Positions 6,526-14,054 of a stretch of 22,612 bases of DNA are shown here, one piece after another. Every line of letters begins with the position of its first letter. Within the stretch, counting starts at the first letter, position 1. Made by a program: the position numbers and the translations under genes. The notes beneath the pieces were generated by a model. The model made no database searches and was not told the DNA's origin. It saw only the letters and a program-made list of their open reading frames with translations. Origin of the DNA: Anaerolineaceae bacterium UBA2274 (lineage in GTDB: Bacteria; Chloroflexota; Anaerolineae; Anaerolineales; Anaerolineaceae); contig DDWY01000093.1 of the NCBI GenBank assembly GCA_002347705.1, positions 1 through 22,612 of the forward strand. The letters run 5' to 3'.

Positions 6526-8388
6526 TTACTCCAATTGTGCTTTGATTGCCTGGGCCATTTCCGTGGAAACGCCCTTGATTTGCGAGATTTCCTCCGCTGA
6601 AGCAGCAAGGATGCCATTAATGGAGCCGAAGCGCGTAATGAGCTCTTTTCTGCGCGCAGGACCGACCCCGGGTATTGCATCCAGCCGTGAAGCCAAACCG
6701 ATTTTACCACGCTGGTTGCGATGGGCGGTAATGGCAAAGCGGTGTGCTTCGTCACGGATGCGCTGGATGAGATAAAACCCCTGCGAATGATCATCCAGGC
6801 GGACAGAATCCGTTTTGCCCGGCAGGAAGAGCTCTTCTTCCTGTTTTGCCAGACCGACCAAGGTAAACTGACCCTGGAGGTCCAATTCCTCGATGATTTC
6901 GACAGCCTGGCGCAGCTGCCCTTTTCCGCCATCCACGATCAGCAGGTCAGGGAGCAGGGAAAAGGCCAGGTCGGGTTTGTAGCCGGGTTTTTCTTTTTCC
7001 TGTTGTTCGGTAATATAGCGGGAAAAACGCCTTTTGAGCACCTCGCGCATGGAGGCAAAGTCGTCTGGCGTGGAAACAGATTTGATGTTGAAGCGGCGGT
7101 AGTTCTTTTTTGCCGGTACGCCCTGCTCAAAAACCACCATGCTGCCAACGCTGGCCGTGCCCTGGGTGTTGGAGATGTCGTAGCACTCAATCCGGTTGGG
7201 GGCTTCGGGCATGCCCAAAACTGCCTGAATCTCTGCCAAGGCCTGATGCTGGCGGTCTTTGTCTGCCTTCCAGCGAATTTCGAGGGATTTGAGCGTCTCG
7301 CGGGCATTTTCGGCCGCCATCTGCACCAATTCCTTGCCCTGACCGCGTTTGGGGACGGTGAGCTGGACTTTCTCGCCACCGCGGCGTGTGTTGAGCCATT
7401 CTTTGATGATGCGGGCTTCTTCGACTTCCTGTGGGAGCATGACTTTGTTTGGAACGTAAGCTGCCTGGGAGTAGAACTGCTTGATGAATTCTTCCAGGAT
7501 CTCTGAGTTTTCTTCGGCTTCGGTGCCCTCGAGAATGAAGTATTCGCGCCCGATCAATTTACCCGAACGGATGAAGAAGACTTGCACGCAGGCTTCGCCT
7601 TTTGAGCGCGCCATGGCGATCACATCGGAATCCTTGCGTTCATCGGAGATGATCTTCTGGCGTTCCACCACCCGGTCGATGGCCTGGATCTGGTCCCGGT
7701 AGACTGCGGCTCTTTCGTAATCGAGTTTTGCCGAAGCCTCGTCCATGGATTCTTTTAGACGGCTCATGATCGGATCCGTACGCCCTTCAAGGAATTTGCA
7801 AAGGTCATCGATCATCAGGCGGTACTCTTCCTGGTTGACTGCGCCAATACAAGGGGCGGAACAGAGCTTGATGTCATAATAAAGGCAGGCGCGTTCATCG
7901 GTGCCGGTGATTTCGCGCGCGCAGGTGAGATAGGGAAAGATCTTTCGCAGGATGTCCAGCGTCTGGTGCACCGCCCAGACGGAGGTATAGGGTCCAAAGT
8001 AGCGTGAGCCGTCGTTGACCATGTTGCGGGTGACCGTCAGTTTGGGGAATGGGTCCGCCCAATGCACCTTGATGTAGGGGTAGCGCTTGTCATCCTTCAG
8101 ACGGACGTTGTAGAAGGGACGATGCTGTTTGATGAGGTTCATCTCGAGGATCAGCGCTTCGAGTTCGGAAGCAACCACAATCCATTCGATGTCCCGGATT
8201 TTGCGGACCATCTGGCGCGTTTTGTAGGAATGATCTGAGGATTGCTGAAAGTAGGAGCGGACGCGGTTTTTGAGGTTGATGGCTTTCCCAACGTAAATAA
8301 TGCTGCCGTCCGCATCTTTCATCAGGTAACAGCCGGGTTTATCCGGCAGGGTGGCAAGGATGCCTTTGACCTTTTCAGAACATTCCAT
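6526..8388 (-). CDS. uvrC: excinuclease ABC subunit C
   Basis: The nuclease of nucleotide excision repair: it makes the 3' and 5' incisions around a lesion marked by UvrA/UvrB. The 620-residue protein has all domains: GIY-YIG nuclease at 15-50 (GCYLM...IIYVGKA, then NRVRSYF), a cysteine cluster around 'CLYYDIKLCSAPC', the UVR motif for UvrB contact ('MDEASAKLDYERAAVYRDQI'), the RNase H-like second nuclease ('IECYDISNTQG', 'LLIVDGGKGQL', 'DEAHRFAITAHR') and a C-terminal helix-hairpin-helix pair (IPGVGPARRKELITRFGS). It is the first gene of a four-gene minus-strand operon and is divergent from mutL across 79 bp, placing two repair genes back to back. No strong Shine-Dalgarno precedes the ATG. 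Confidence 0.97.
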   Translation of the reverse strand: MECSEKVKGILATLPDKPGCYLMKDADGSIIYVGKAINLKNRVRSYFQQSSDHSYKTRQMVRKIRDIEWIVVASELEALILEMNLIKQHRPFYNVRLKDDKRYPYIKVHWADPFPKLTVTRNMVNDGSRYFGPYTSVWAVHQTLDILRKIFPYLTCAREITGTDERACLYYDIKLCSAPCIGAVNQEEYRLMIDDLCKFLEGRTDPIMSRLKESMDEASAKLDYERAAVYRDQIQAIDRVVERQKIISDERKDSDVIAMARSKGEACVQVFFIRSGKLIGREYFILEGTEAEENSEILEEFIKQFYSQAAYVPNKVMLPQEVEEARIIKEWLNTRRGGEKVQLTVPKRGQGKELVQMAAENARETLKSLEIRWKADKDRQHQALAEIQAVLGMPEAPNRIECYDISNTQGTASVGSMVVFEQGVPAKKNYRRFNIKSVSTPDDFASMREVLKRRFSRYITEQQEKEKPGYKPDLAFSLLPDLLIVDGGKGQLRQAVEIIEELDLQGQFTLVGLAKQEEELFLPGKTDSVRLDDHSQGFYLIQRIRDEAHRFAITAHRNQRGKIGLASRLDAIPGVGPARRKELITRFGSINGILAASAEEISQIKGVSTEMAQAIKAQLE

Positions 8389-8442
8389 AGGTAAATTTTA
8401 ACAGATAAAGGTTAGCAAAGAATAGGAGATTAGTTAGTGGGT

Positions 8443-8451
8443 TGGTATAAT
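8443..8451 (+). promoter_or_regulatory. extended -10 promoter TGGTATAAT for mutL
   Basis: Perfect TGn-TATAAT, only 16 nt before the mutL ATG. A start 6-8 nt downstream would leave a leader of about 10 nt, cutting into the AAGGAG ribosome binding site at 8455-8460 but leaving GAGG at 8460-8463. Confidence 0.55.
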
Positions 8452-8467
8452 CCTAAGGAGAGGAAAT

Positions 8468-10225
8468 ATGCCAATTAGAATCCTGCCTGAAACGATTGCT
8501 TCGCAAATAGCCGCCGGCGAGGTGGTGGATAGACCCGCCTCGGTTGTGAAAGAGTTGCTGGAAAACGCGATTGATGCTGGCGCGCGCCAGATTGAGATTG
8601 AGATTCTGCAAGCTGGCAGGCGCTTGATCCAGGTAACCGATGATGGGTCTGGCATTCCTGCCGACGAGGTGGGGCTGGCTGTCTGCCGGCATGCCACCAG
8701 CAAGCTGAGCAGTGCTGAGGATTTGTTCAACATCCGCACGCTGGGTTTCAGGGGAGAAGCGCTGGCTTCGATCGGGTCTGTTGCCCGCCTGACAATGATC
8801 ACAAACACACACGAGAGTCCTGTCGGCGCGAAACTGACCGTGGAAGGGGGCGAGTCGGTTAATACTGCCACCATTGCGGCAGCTGCAGGCACGCGCGTGA
8901 GCGTGGAAGATTTGTTTTTTAACCTGCCGGCGAGGCTCAAATTTCTGAAATCAGACACGACCGAAAACCGTCACATCACAGGTTTGGTCACTCGCTACGC
9001 GCTGGCTTACCCGCATATTCGCTGGTCTGTAACCCAGGATGGCAAACCCATCTTCCAGACAACCGGAAGCGGTGGGCGTTTTGAGATCTTGCAAGCGCTG
9101 TTTGGGCCGACTGAAGCCTCAAAACTCATGCCAGTCAACTTTGAGGAGCGTAATCTCAAACTTGAGGGCTACATCAGCAGCCTTGCGTTGACCCGTTCAA
9201 ATCGAAGAGACATTACCCTGTTTGTAAACGGGCGCTGGGTGCAGGACCCAATGCTGACTTCGGCGGTGATCCGGGCGTACAACACCATGCTGATGGTGGG
9301 GCGCTACCCGGTGGCAGTTTTGTTCCTAAATATCCCACCGGAACTGGTGGATGTGAATGTGCACCCTGCCAAGGCGGAAGTGCGTTTCAGGGACCAGGAT
9401 GCAGTTTTCAGCGGCGTGCAAAGAGCAATTCGCCGGGGATTGCTGGCTTTTACCCCCATTCCCGATCTGAACGCGACCCGGCTGTGGGGCAGAAGCCTGC
9501 CTGAAACGGAAGGCCCAGGTTGGCAGCAAAACGGTTTGAGCGTTGATGGCGGTCAGAGTGAGGCAGCCGGCGGGGGTGAGTTTGGAACTGGAGCGGATTC
9601 GATTACCACACAACCTCAGCCTCCGCTACCAGGCAGTCATTTGCCTTTGCTGCGCCTGGTGGGGCAGGTGGCATCCACTTACCTGATCGCCGAAGGTCCG
9701 GACGGACTTTACCTGATCGACCAACATGCCGCTCATGAAAGGGTGCTGTTTGATCAATTGATGGCGCAGTTCAATGCCAAAAGCATCCCCTCCCAGGCAC
9801 TTTTGGATCCGGCGGTGATTGAATTGACCCCGGAAAAGGCGGGGATTTTAGAGCGGCAACTTGAAGCGTTGTTGAGTTTAGGATTTGAGATAGAGCCTTT
9901 TGGTCCTAACACGTTCGCAATTCGTTCTGTGCCAATTGTGGTGGACAGGAGCGATCCACGTCTGGCGGTGGAAGCTGTAGTCACTGCCTTTGAGGAAGAT
10001 GAAACCCCGTTATTGGCAGAGGTGGAAGCACGGGTGGCGGCGCGGGTCTGCAAGCGCATGGCGGTGAAAGCAGGCCAGATTCTATCTGAGGCAGAGCAGC
10101 GCAACCTTTTGCTCAATTTGGAATCCAGCCAATCACCGCGTACCTGCCCTCACGGAAGACCAACGATGATCCACCTGAGCGTCAATCTGCTTGAAAGGCA
10201 ATTTGGCAGGCAGGGAGCGCTCTGA
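8468..10225 (+). CDS. mutL: DNA mismatch repair protein MutL
   Basis: Matchmaker ATPase of mismatch repair, coupling MutS to strand removal. The 585-residue protein has the GHKL ATPase motifs ELLENAIDAGA, DDGSGI and GFRGEALASI, then the transducer domain and a linker rich in G/P/Q at about 340-390. The C-terminal domain has the endonuclease signature DQHAAHERVLFD (418-429; the usual final Glu is Asp), 'CKRMAVKAG' and CPHGRP (560-565). This predicts a nicking MutL as in bacteria without MutH. The start has AAGGAGAGG upstream. The stop codon overlaps the start of the next gene by one base (TGATG). Confidence 0.96.
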   Translation: MPIRILPETIASQIAAGEVVDRPASVVKELLENAIDAGARQIEIEILQAGRRLIQVTDDGSGIPADEVGLAVCRHATSKLSSAEDLFNIRTLGFRGEALASIGSVARLTMITNTHESPVGAKLTVEGGESVNTATIAAAAGTRVSVEDLFFNLPARLKFLKSDTTENRHITGLVTRYALAYPHIRWSVTQDGKPIFQTTGSGGRFEILQALFGPTEASKLMPVNFEERNLKLEGYISSLALTRSNRRDITLFVNGRWVQDPMLTSAVIRAYNTMLMVGRYPVAVLFLNIPPELVDVNVHPAKAEVRFRDQDAVFSGVQRAIRRGLLAFTPIPDLNATRLWGRSLPETEGPGWQQNGLSVDGGQSEAAGGGEFGTGADSITTQPQPPLPGSHLPLLRLVGQVASTYLIAEGPDGLYLIDQHAAHERVLFDQLMAQFNAKSIPSQALLDPAVIELTPEKAGILERQLEALLSLGFEIEPFGPNTFAIRSVPIVVDRSDPRLAVEAVVTAFEEDETPLLAEVEARVAARVCKRMAVKAGQILSEAEQRNLLLNLESSQSPRTCPHGRPTMIHLSVNLLERQFGRQGAL

Positions 10226-11193
10226 TGGGAGCGGCGATGAAGGGTCTCTGGCTGGAAGACAAGAAAATGTCTTTTCGCGCTGATCTGCCGCTACCAAGCC
10301 TGGAAACGGATGAGGTCCTGATCAAAGTGCTGCTGGCTGGCGTGTGCTCGACCGACCTTGAGATGGTCAAGGGTTACTACGATTTCAAGGGGGTGCCAGG
10401 GCACGAATTTGTTGGGTTGGTTGAGGAGGATAACGGGCACCCTGAGCTGCGGAGGAAGCGCGTGATCGGGGATATCAACATCAGCTGCGGGGAATGTGAG
10501 CGCTGTTTGCGCCAGGAACCGAGTCAGTGCATGCAGCGCAAGACGCTGGGCATATTTGATTATGACGGCGTTTTTGCCGAATACTGCAAACTGCCAGCTA
10601 GGAACCTGACAATCGTTCCTGATTCGGTCTCGGATGTTTTGGCAGTTTTTACTGAGCCGACTGCAGCCGCGTTGAGAATTCTGGATCAAATCCAGGTCAA
10701 ACCCAGCGACCGGGTGATCGTCGTAGGCTCTGGAAGATTGGGGTTACTGATTGCCCAGGCTCTCAAGAATACGGGCTGTGATCTGAAAGTGGTAGTGAGG
10801 CGCGAAGAACCTGCGGCGATATTGGCAGGCTGGGGAATCAGGTCGGTTTATGCTGATGAGATCAAAGGTGAACTGGCGGACATCGTCGTGGAAGTGACTG
10901 GCTCGCCGGAAGGCTTTGCGCTTTCGCGTTCGCTGACCAGAGCGAGAGGCGCCCTGGTTCTCAAGTCGACCTTTGCTGGGGATGTCAGCTTGAATCTGTC
11001 GAAATTGGTGGTCGATGAGATTACCCTGGTCGGATCACGCTGCGGCAACTACCCGGCGGGATTGCGCGCGCTTGCTTCGGGCTTGATCCAGGTTGGGGAC
11101 ATGGTAGATTCAATATTTTCGCTCGAACAGGGGCTTGAGGCAATCAATCGTGCTGAAGGGCCGGGTGTCTTGAAAGTGCTCATCAGGCCTTGA
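10225..11193 (+). CDS. zinc-dependent alcohol dehydrogenase-like protein (MDR family)
   Basis: A 322-residue medium-chain dehydrogenase/reductase. Catalytic zinc ligands are visible as C41 in 'GVCSTDLE' and H60-E61 in 'PGHEFVG'; the structural zinc has all four cysteines (C88, C91, C94, C102). The NAD(P)-binding loop is GSGRLG near residue 168, followed by a basic 'VVVRREEP', which hints at NADP use. It is shorter than typical family members (about 340-350). Substrate cannot be told; threonine or sorbitol dehydrogenase-like activity is possible. Translation is probably coupled to mutL by the TGATG overlap. An in-frame ATG at 10237 (MKGLWLED) also has GGGAG before it and matches the usual family start, so the first four residues are uncertain. 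Confidence 0.85.
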   Translation: MGAAMKGLWLEDKKMSFRADLPLPSLETDEVLIKVLLAGVCSTDLEMVKGYYDFKGVPGHEFVGLVEEDNGHPELRRKRVIGDINISCGECERCLRQEPSQCMQRKTLGIFDYDGVFAEYCKLPARNLTIVPDSVSDVLAVFTEPTAAALRILDQIQVKPSDRVIVVGSGRLGLLIAQALKNTGCDLKVVVRREEPAAILAGWGIRSVYADEIKGELADIVVEVTGSPEGFALSRSLTRARGALVLKSTFAGDVSLNLSKLVVDEITLVGSRCGNYPAGLRALASGLIQVGDMVDSIFSLEQGLEAINRAEGPGVLKVLIRP

Positions 11194-11222
11194 ATGCACG
11201 TTTATCCAAAATTGATTTAACG

Positions 11223-11300
11223 CGGATGGACCAAGGCCCATCTGTACGGTGGGGGTTATGATGCTGGGAGCGAAGCGAGTAGCACTTGCTGCGACCGCTA
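11223..11300 (+). repeat. composite dispersed repeat, copy 1 (modules A+B)
   Basis: Module A starts CGGATGGACCAAGGCCCATC and runs to GGGGGTT (11257); it differs at 3 of 35 positions from the copy at 22006-22055 (reverse complemented). Module B continues ATGATGCTGGGAGCGAAGCG and ends in a tract rich in TGC; the same order is seen reversed at 22083-22130. GGATGG/CCATC arms can pair. Confidence 0.7.
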
Positions 11301-11322
11301 CCACCCTGTAAATCCTGCTAAG

Positions 11323-11368
11323 CGGATGGACTAAAACCCATCCGTACGTTGGGGGTTTACTCCCACCG
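11323..11368 (+). repeat. composite dispersed repeat, copy 2 (module A)
   Basis: Begins CGGATGGACTAAAACCCATC and ends ACTCCCACCG. It matches the reverse complement of 22011-22055 at 42 of 45 positions by eye. GGATGG pairs with CCATCC, and GTGGG-like with CCCAC, giving two small hairpins. Confidence 0.75.
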
Positions 11369-11401
11369 TAACAATGTGATAATCAATGGTGTAGTTACCC
11401 A

Positions 11402-11426
11402 GGCAGGCACGAGGGCCTGCCGCTAC
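11402..11426 (-). repeat. hairpin with GTAG near its foot (minus strand)
   Basis: Stem GGCAGGC (11402-11408) / GCCTGCC (11415-11421), 6-nt loop. On the minus strand GTAG (11423-11426 as CTAC) precedes the stem by one base. The form resembles the REP hairpins around the RAYT gene at 4003-4947. Confidence 0.6.
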
Positions 11427-11450
11427 CGGAATAATTCTCTATCCAATCGG

Positions 11451-11475
11451 GGGGCATGGCGTGCCATGCCCCTAC
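11451..11475 (-). repeat. GTAG-footed perfect palindrome
   Basis: GGGGCATGGC (11451-11460), two bases, GCCATGCCCC (11463-11472): a 10-bp perfect inverted repeat. On the minus strand the last C is shared with GTAG, giving GTAG directly 5' of a 9-bp hairpin. Confidence 0.7.
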
Positions 11476-11539
11476 GTAAAATCGCTCCGGCTGGTTTTTT
11501 TGACATTTGGAGAAATGCCAGAAAAGGTCGGGATATCCA

Positions 11540-11569
11540 GAGCTAAAAGATCCTGAGCTAAAAGATCCC
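11540..11569 (+). repeat. 15-bp tandem duplication upstream of tRNA-Pro(CGG)
   Basis: GAGCTAAAAGATCC occurs at 11540-11553 and again at 11555-11568, one T apart. It ends about 20 bp before the tRNA promoter's -10 element. Confidence 0.8.
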
Positions 11570-11587
11570 AAAATTATGATAAAAGCA

Positions 11588-11596
11588 TGCTATAAT
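11588..11596 (+). promoter_or_regulatory. extended -10 promoter TGCTATAAT for tRNA-Pro(CGG)
   Basis: Perfect TGn-TATAAT ending 9 nt before the mature tRNA 5' end. Confidence 0.65.
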
Positions 11597-11605
11597 GGGC
11601 ATCCG

Positions 11606-11680
11606 CGGGGCGTGGCTCAGCCCGGATAGAGCGCACGGTTCGGGACCGTGAGGTCGGCAGTTCAAATCTGCTCGCCCCGA
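11606..11680 (+). tRNA. tRNA-Pro (CGG)
   Basis: A 75-nt cloverleaf. Acceptor arms CGGGGCG / CGCCCCG pair fully with discriminator A. The D stem is GCTC/GAGC, the anticodon stem CACGG/CCGTG with loop TTCGGGA (anticodon CGG), the variable loop AGGTC, and the T stem GGCAG/CTGCT with one G-T pair around TTCAAAT. CCA is not encoded. A CGG anticodon reads CCG proline codons. Confidence 0.95.
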
Positions 11681-11681
11681 C

Positions 11682-11711
11682 AAACCTCCTCAGGGAGGTT
11701 TATCTTTTAAC
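11682..11711 (+). terminator. intrinsic terminator after tRNA-Pro(CGG)
   Basis: AAACCTCC (11682-11689), loop TCAG, GGAGGTTT (11694-11701), then ATCTTTTAA. It starts 2 nt after the mature tRNA end. Confidence 0.75.
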
Positions 11712-11722
11712 TGGGGGTTCTT

Positions 11723-11731
11723 TGTTACAAT
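11723..11731 (+). promoter_or_regulatory. extended -10 promoter TGTTACAAT for ettA
   Basis: TGn plus TACAAT 27 nt before the ettA ATG; GAGGTG (11748-11753) is the ribosome binding site. Confidence 0.5.
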
Positions 11732-11758
11732 ACTGCCAACATAAAGCGAGGTGAAGCA

Positions 11759-13432
11759 ATGCCGTCAGATACACAGGTAATTTATTCAATGATGCGAGTG
11801 GGGAAAATCTACCCCCCCAACAAGCAGGTACTGCGGGATATCTCGCTGGGGTTTTACTATGGCGCGAAAATCGGCGTTTTGGGGCTGAACGGCTCGGGCA
11901 AATCGAGTTTGCTGCGCATCATGGCTGGGATCGATCAGGATTACGTTGGCGAGATTGCCATGTCGAAGGGCTATTCTGTGGGCATGCTCGAACAGGAACC
12001 ACAGCTGGATGATTCGAAAACGGTGATTGAAATTATCCAGGAGGGTGTGCAGCCGATCGTGGACTTGCTGGCTGAATATGACCAGGTGAACGAAGGCTTT
12101 ACTGATCCTGACGCGGATTTTGACAAATTGATTGAGAAGCAAGCCCGCTTGCAGGAAGAACTTGACAGGGTGGATGCCTGGAATCTGGACAGCAACCTGA
12201 AGCTGGCGATGGGAGCGCTCAATTGCCCTCCGGCTGAAACGCAGATTGCAGTCTTATCAGGAGGCGAACGGCGGCGTGTGGCGTTGACGCGCCTGCTCCT
12301 GACCGAACCGGACATCCTGCTTTTGGATGAGCCGACCAACCATTTGGACGCGGAGTCAGTTGCCTGGCTGGAGCATCACCTGCAAAACTACCAGGGGACG
12401 GTTATCGCGGTGACGCATGACCGCTATTTCCTGGATAATGTGGCTGGCTGGATCCTGGAGCTGGATCGCGGCTACGGCATTCCCTGGAAGGGGAACTACT
12501 CCTCGTGGCTGGAACAGAAGCAGGAACGCTTGCGCGTAGAAGAAAAGACCGAGAGCAAACGCCAGCGAACCTTGCAGCACGAATTGGACTGGATCCACAT
12601 GTCGCCGAAAGCCCGCCAATCCAAGGGGCAGGCACGCGTGACGGCATATGAGAAGCTGCTCTCGCAGGAGCACGAAAAAGTCCGCAAAGACCTGGAAATC
12701 TACATCCCCTCCGGTCCACGCCTGGGGGATATCGTGATCGAACTCAGCGGTGTTTCAAAAGGCTTTGGTGAGCGGAAATTGATTGAGAACCTGGATCTTT
12801 CAATACCGCCGGGTTCGATCGTGGGGGTCATTGGACCCAATGGCGCGGGGAAGTCGACACTGATCAAGATGATCGCGGGATTGGTGGAACCGGATGAAGG
12901 AATGGTCAGGCTGGGTGAGACGGTGAAGTTGGGTTATGCCGATCAGTCGCGCACGCTGGACCCAAAAGCAACCGTCTTTGAGACGATCACGGGCGGCGCG
13001 GACAACCTTCAACTGGGTGACATGACCGTGAATGGCAGGGCATACTGCGCCTCTTTCAACTTTACAGGCTCGGATCAACAGAAAACAGTCGATACACTAT
13101 CCGGCGGGGAAAGAAACCGCGTTTTCCTGGCTAAGACTCTGACAGTCGGCGCGAATGTGCTCCTGCTGGATGAACCGACCAATGACCTGGACGTGAACAC
13201 TTTGCGATCGCTGGAGCAGGCGTTGGAAGAGTTCGCCGGGTGCGCCGTGGTGGTGAGCCACGACAGGTGGTTTTTGGACAGGATCGCCACTCACATTCTG
13301 CCGCTTGGGCACGACGAAAAGCCGCGTCTGTACCTGGGGAACTGGTCGGATTATGAAGAGGGTCAGCTTACCAGGGGCAAGAATGTGGGCGTGAGCCGCA
13401 AGGATGCGCGGCGTGAATTGAGGCGCGAGTAG
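11759..13432 (+). CDS. ettA: ABC-F translational throttle protein EttA
   Basis: A soluble tandem ABC ATPase that binds the ribosomal E site and gates early elongation according to the ATP/ADP ratio. Its 557 residues match EttA length. First cassette: Walker A GLNGSGKSS (42-50), signature LSGGERRRV (~166), Walker B LLLDEPTNHLD. It has the EttA arm insertion between ('DQVNEGFTDPDADFDKL') and the inter-domain linker with basic helices ('WIHMSPKARQSKGQARV'). Second cassette: GPNGAGKST (~359), LSGGERNRV, LLLDEPTNDLD, then 'VVVSHDRWFLDRIATHIL'. There are no membrane segments, as expected for ABC-F. It lies alone between a tRNA-Pro terminator and a convergent cold-shock gene. Confidence 0.95.
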   Translation: MPSDTQVIYSMMRVGKIYPPNKQVLRDISLGFYYGAKIGVLGLNGSGKSSLLRIMAGIDQDYVGEIAMSKGYSVGMLEQEPQLDDSKTVIEIIQEGVQPIVDLLAEYDQVNEGFTDPDADFDKLIEKQARLQEELDRVDAWNLDSNLKLAMGALNCPPAETQIAVLSGGERRRVALTRLLLTEPDILLLDEPTNHLDAESVAWLEHHLQNYQGTVIAVTHDRYFLDNVAGWILELDRGYGIPWKGNYSSWLEQKQERLRVEEKTESKRQRTLQHELDWIHMSPKARQSKGQARVTAYEKLLSQEHEKVRKDLEIYIPSGPRLGDIVIELSGVSKGFGERKLIENLDLSIPPGSIVGVIGPNGAGKSTLIKMIAGLVEPDEGMVRLGETVKLGYADQSRTLDPKATVFETITGGADNLQLGDMTVNGRAYCASFNFTGSDQQKTVDTLSGGERNRVFLAKTLTVGANVLLLDEPTNDLDVNTLRSLEQALEEFAGCAVVVSHDRWFLDRIATHILPLGHDEKPRLYLGNWSDYEEGQLTRGKNVGVSRKDARRELRRE

Positions 13433-13497
13433 GTTTACCGACCGTTTAGCGCTGGAGCCTGATTCTGTCGACACAGAGGAAGATAGGGGGCAGAGGT

Positions 13498-13526
13498 GGA
13501 AGATCCTTCATTCCTCAGGATGACAG
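13498..13526 (-). repeat. short dispersed repeat (TGTCATCCTGAGG...GAAGGATCTTCC type)
   Basis: On the minus strand it reads CTGTCATCCTGAGG then AATGAAGGATCTTCC. This resembles a short repeat pattern common between genes in this kind of genome. A diverged plus-strand relative lies at 22457-22488. It sits between ettA and the cold-shock terminator. Confidence 0.45.
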
Positions 13527-13581
13527 CTGTTTCTGCTCTCATACCTCCCAACTCAGAAAATGGCAATTATTAAGAAGATAA

Positions 13582-13613
13582 AAAAACAGGCTGAAAATCC
13601 TCAGCCTGTTTTT
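13582..13613 (-). terminator. strong intrinsic terminator after the cold-shock gene
   Basis: Perfect 13-bp stem AAAAACAGGCTGA (13582-13594) / TCAGCCTGTTTTT (13601-13613), 6-nt loop. Read on the minus strand it ends in a T run (13577-13586). A-rich arms also give a T run on the plus strand, so it may also stop ettA transcripts. Confidence 0.9.
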
Positions 13614-13631
13614 GAATTAACTGGGTACGAC

Positions 13632-13847
13632 TTACTCGAGAACGCGAACGTCCTGAGCTTGGGGGCCTTTGGCTCCGTCTACAACACTAAACTCGACAGC
13701 CTGATCTTCTTTCAGACTCTTGAAACCATCGCCCATAATGGCGCTGTAGTGGACGAAGACATCCTTCTCACCACTCTTGCGGGCAATAAACCCATAACCT
13801 TTTTCGCCATTGAACCACTTAACGGTTCCGACTTCTCTTGTTGACAT
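13632..13847 (-). CDS. cold-shock domain protein (CspA family)
   Basis: A 71-residue single cold-shock domain, a nucleic-acid-binding OB fold acting as an RNA chaperone. It starts MSTREVGTVKWFNGEKGYGFI, with RNP1 as KGYGFI and RNP2 as VFVHYSAI, and ends 'GPQAQDVRVL'. Length is standard. GAGAGGAA lies 9 nt before the ATG. The transcript has its own near-consensus promoter, a leader of about 100 nt and a strong terminator, making a single-gene unit. A long leader is typical of cspA-type genes, where it folds differently in the cold; that role here is inferred. Confidence 0.95.
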   Translation of the reverse strand: MSTREVGTVKWFNGEKGYGFIARKSGEKDVFVHYSAIMGDGFKSLKEDQAVEFSVVDGAKGPQAQDVRVLE

Positions 13848-13981
13848 GACTTGATATTCCTCTCTAAAATAAACTAATTAATTTTTGTTTTGGGGGTTTA
13901 CTATCGAGAAAGTGTTGACTTTTCCTACTGCAAACATCCACATACAGGCAATATATTACACCGGTTTTTATCGGCTGTCAA
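13848..13981 (-). promoter_or_regulatory. cold-shock gene promoter and long 5' leader
   Basis: On the minus strand, TTGACA (13976-13981), exactly 17 nt, then TAATAT (13953-13958). The expected start near 13946 leaves a leader of about 99 nt before the ATG at 13847. This is the best sigma-70 promoter in the window and the only one with a perfect -35. Confidence 0.8.
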
Positions 13982-14054
13982 TGCAAATCAATGAAAAAAT
14001 TGGGGTGTTCAGCAAGTATATCCTGTGTTGTGACCCAAGGGCTTTAAAAGCTCC

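Larger units (their letters stand above)
11194..11587. other. repeat-rich intergenic region, no gene
   Basis: About 400 bp with no convincing frame. It contains two copies of a composite repeat (11223-11300 and 11323-11368), two hairpins with GTAG at one foot (11402-11426 and 11451-11475), and a 15-bp tandem duplication (11540-11569). The tRNA-Pro(CGG) promoter follows. Confidence 0.7.

Noticed and set aside
6721..7506. 261-codon open frame opposite uvrC
   Set aside because: No recognisable motif; the minus strand carries all UvrC domains through this stretch.
11194..11587. CRISPR array
   Set aside because: The repeats are few, unevenly spaced, palindromic and differ in length; there is no regular repeat-spacer pattern and no cas gene.
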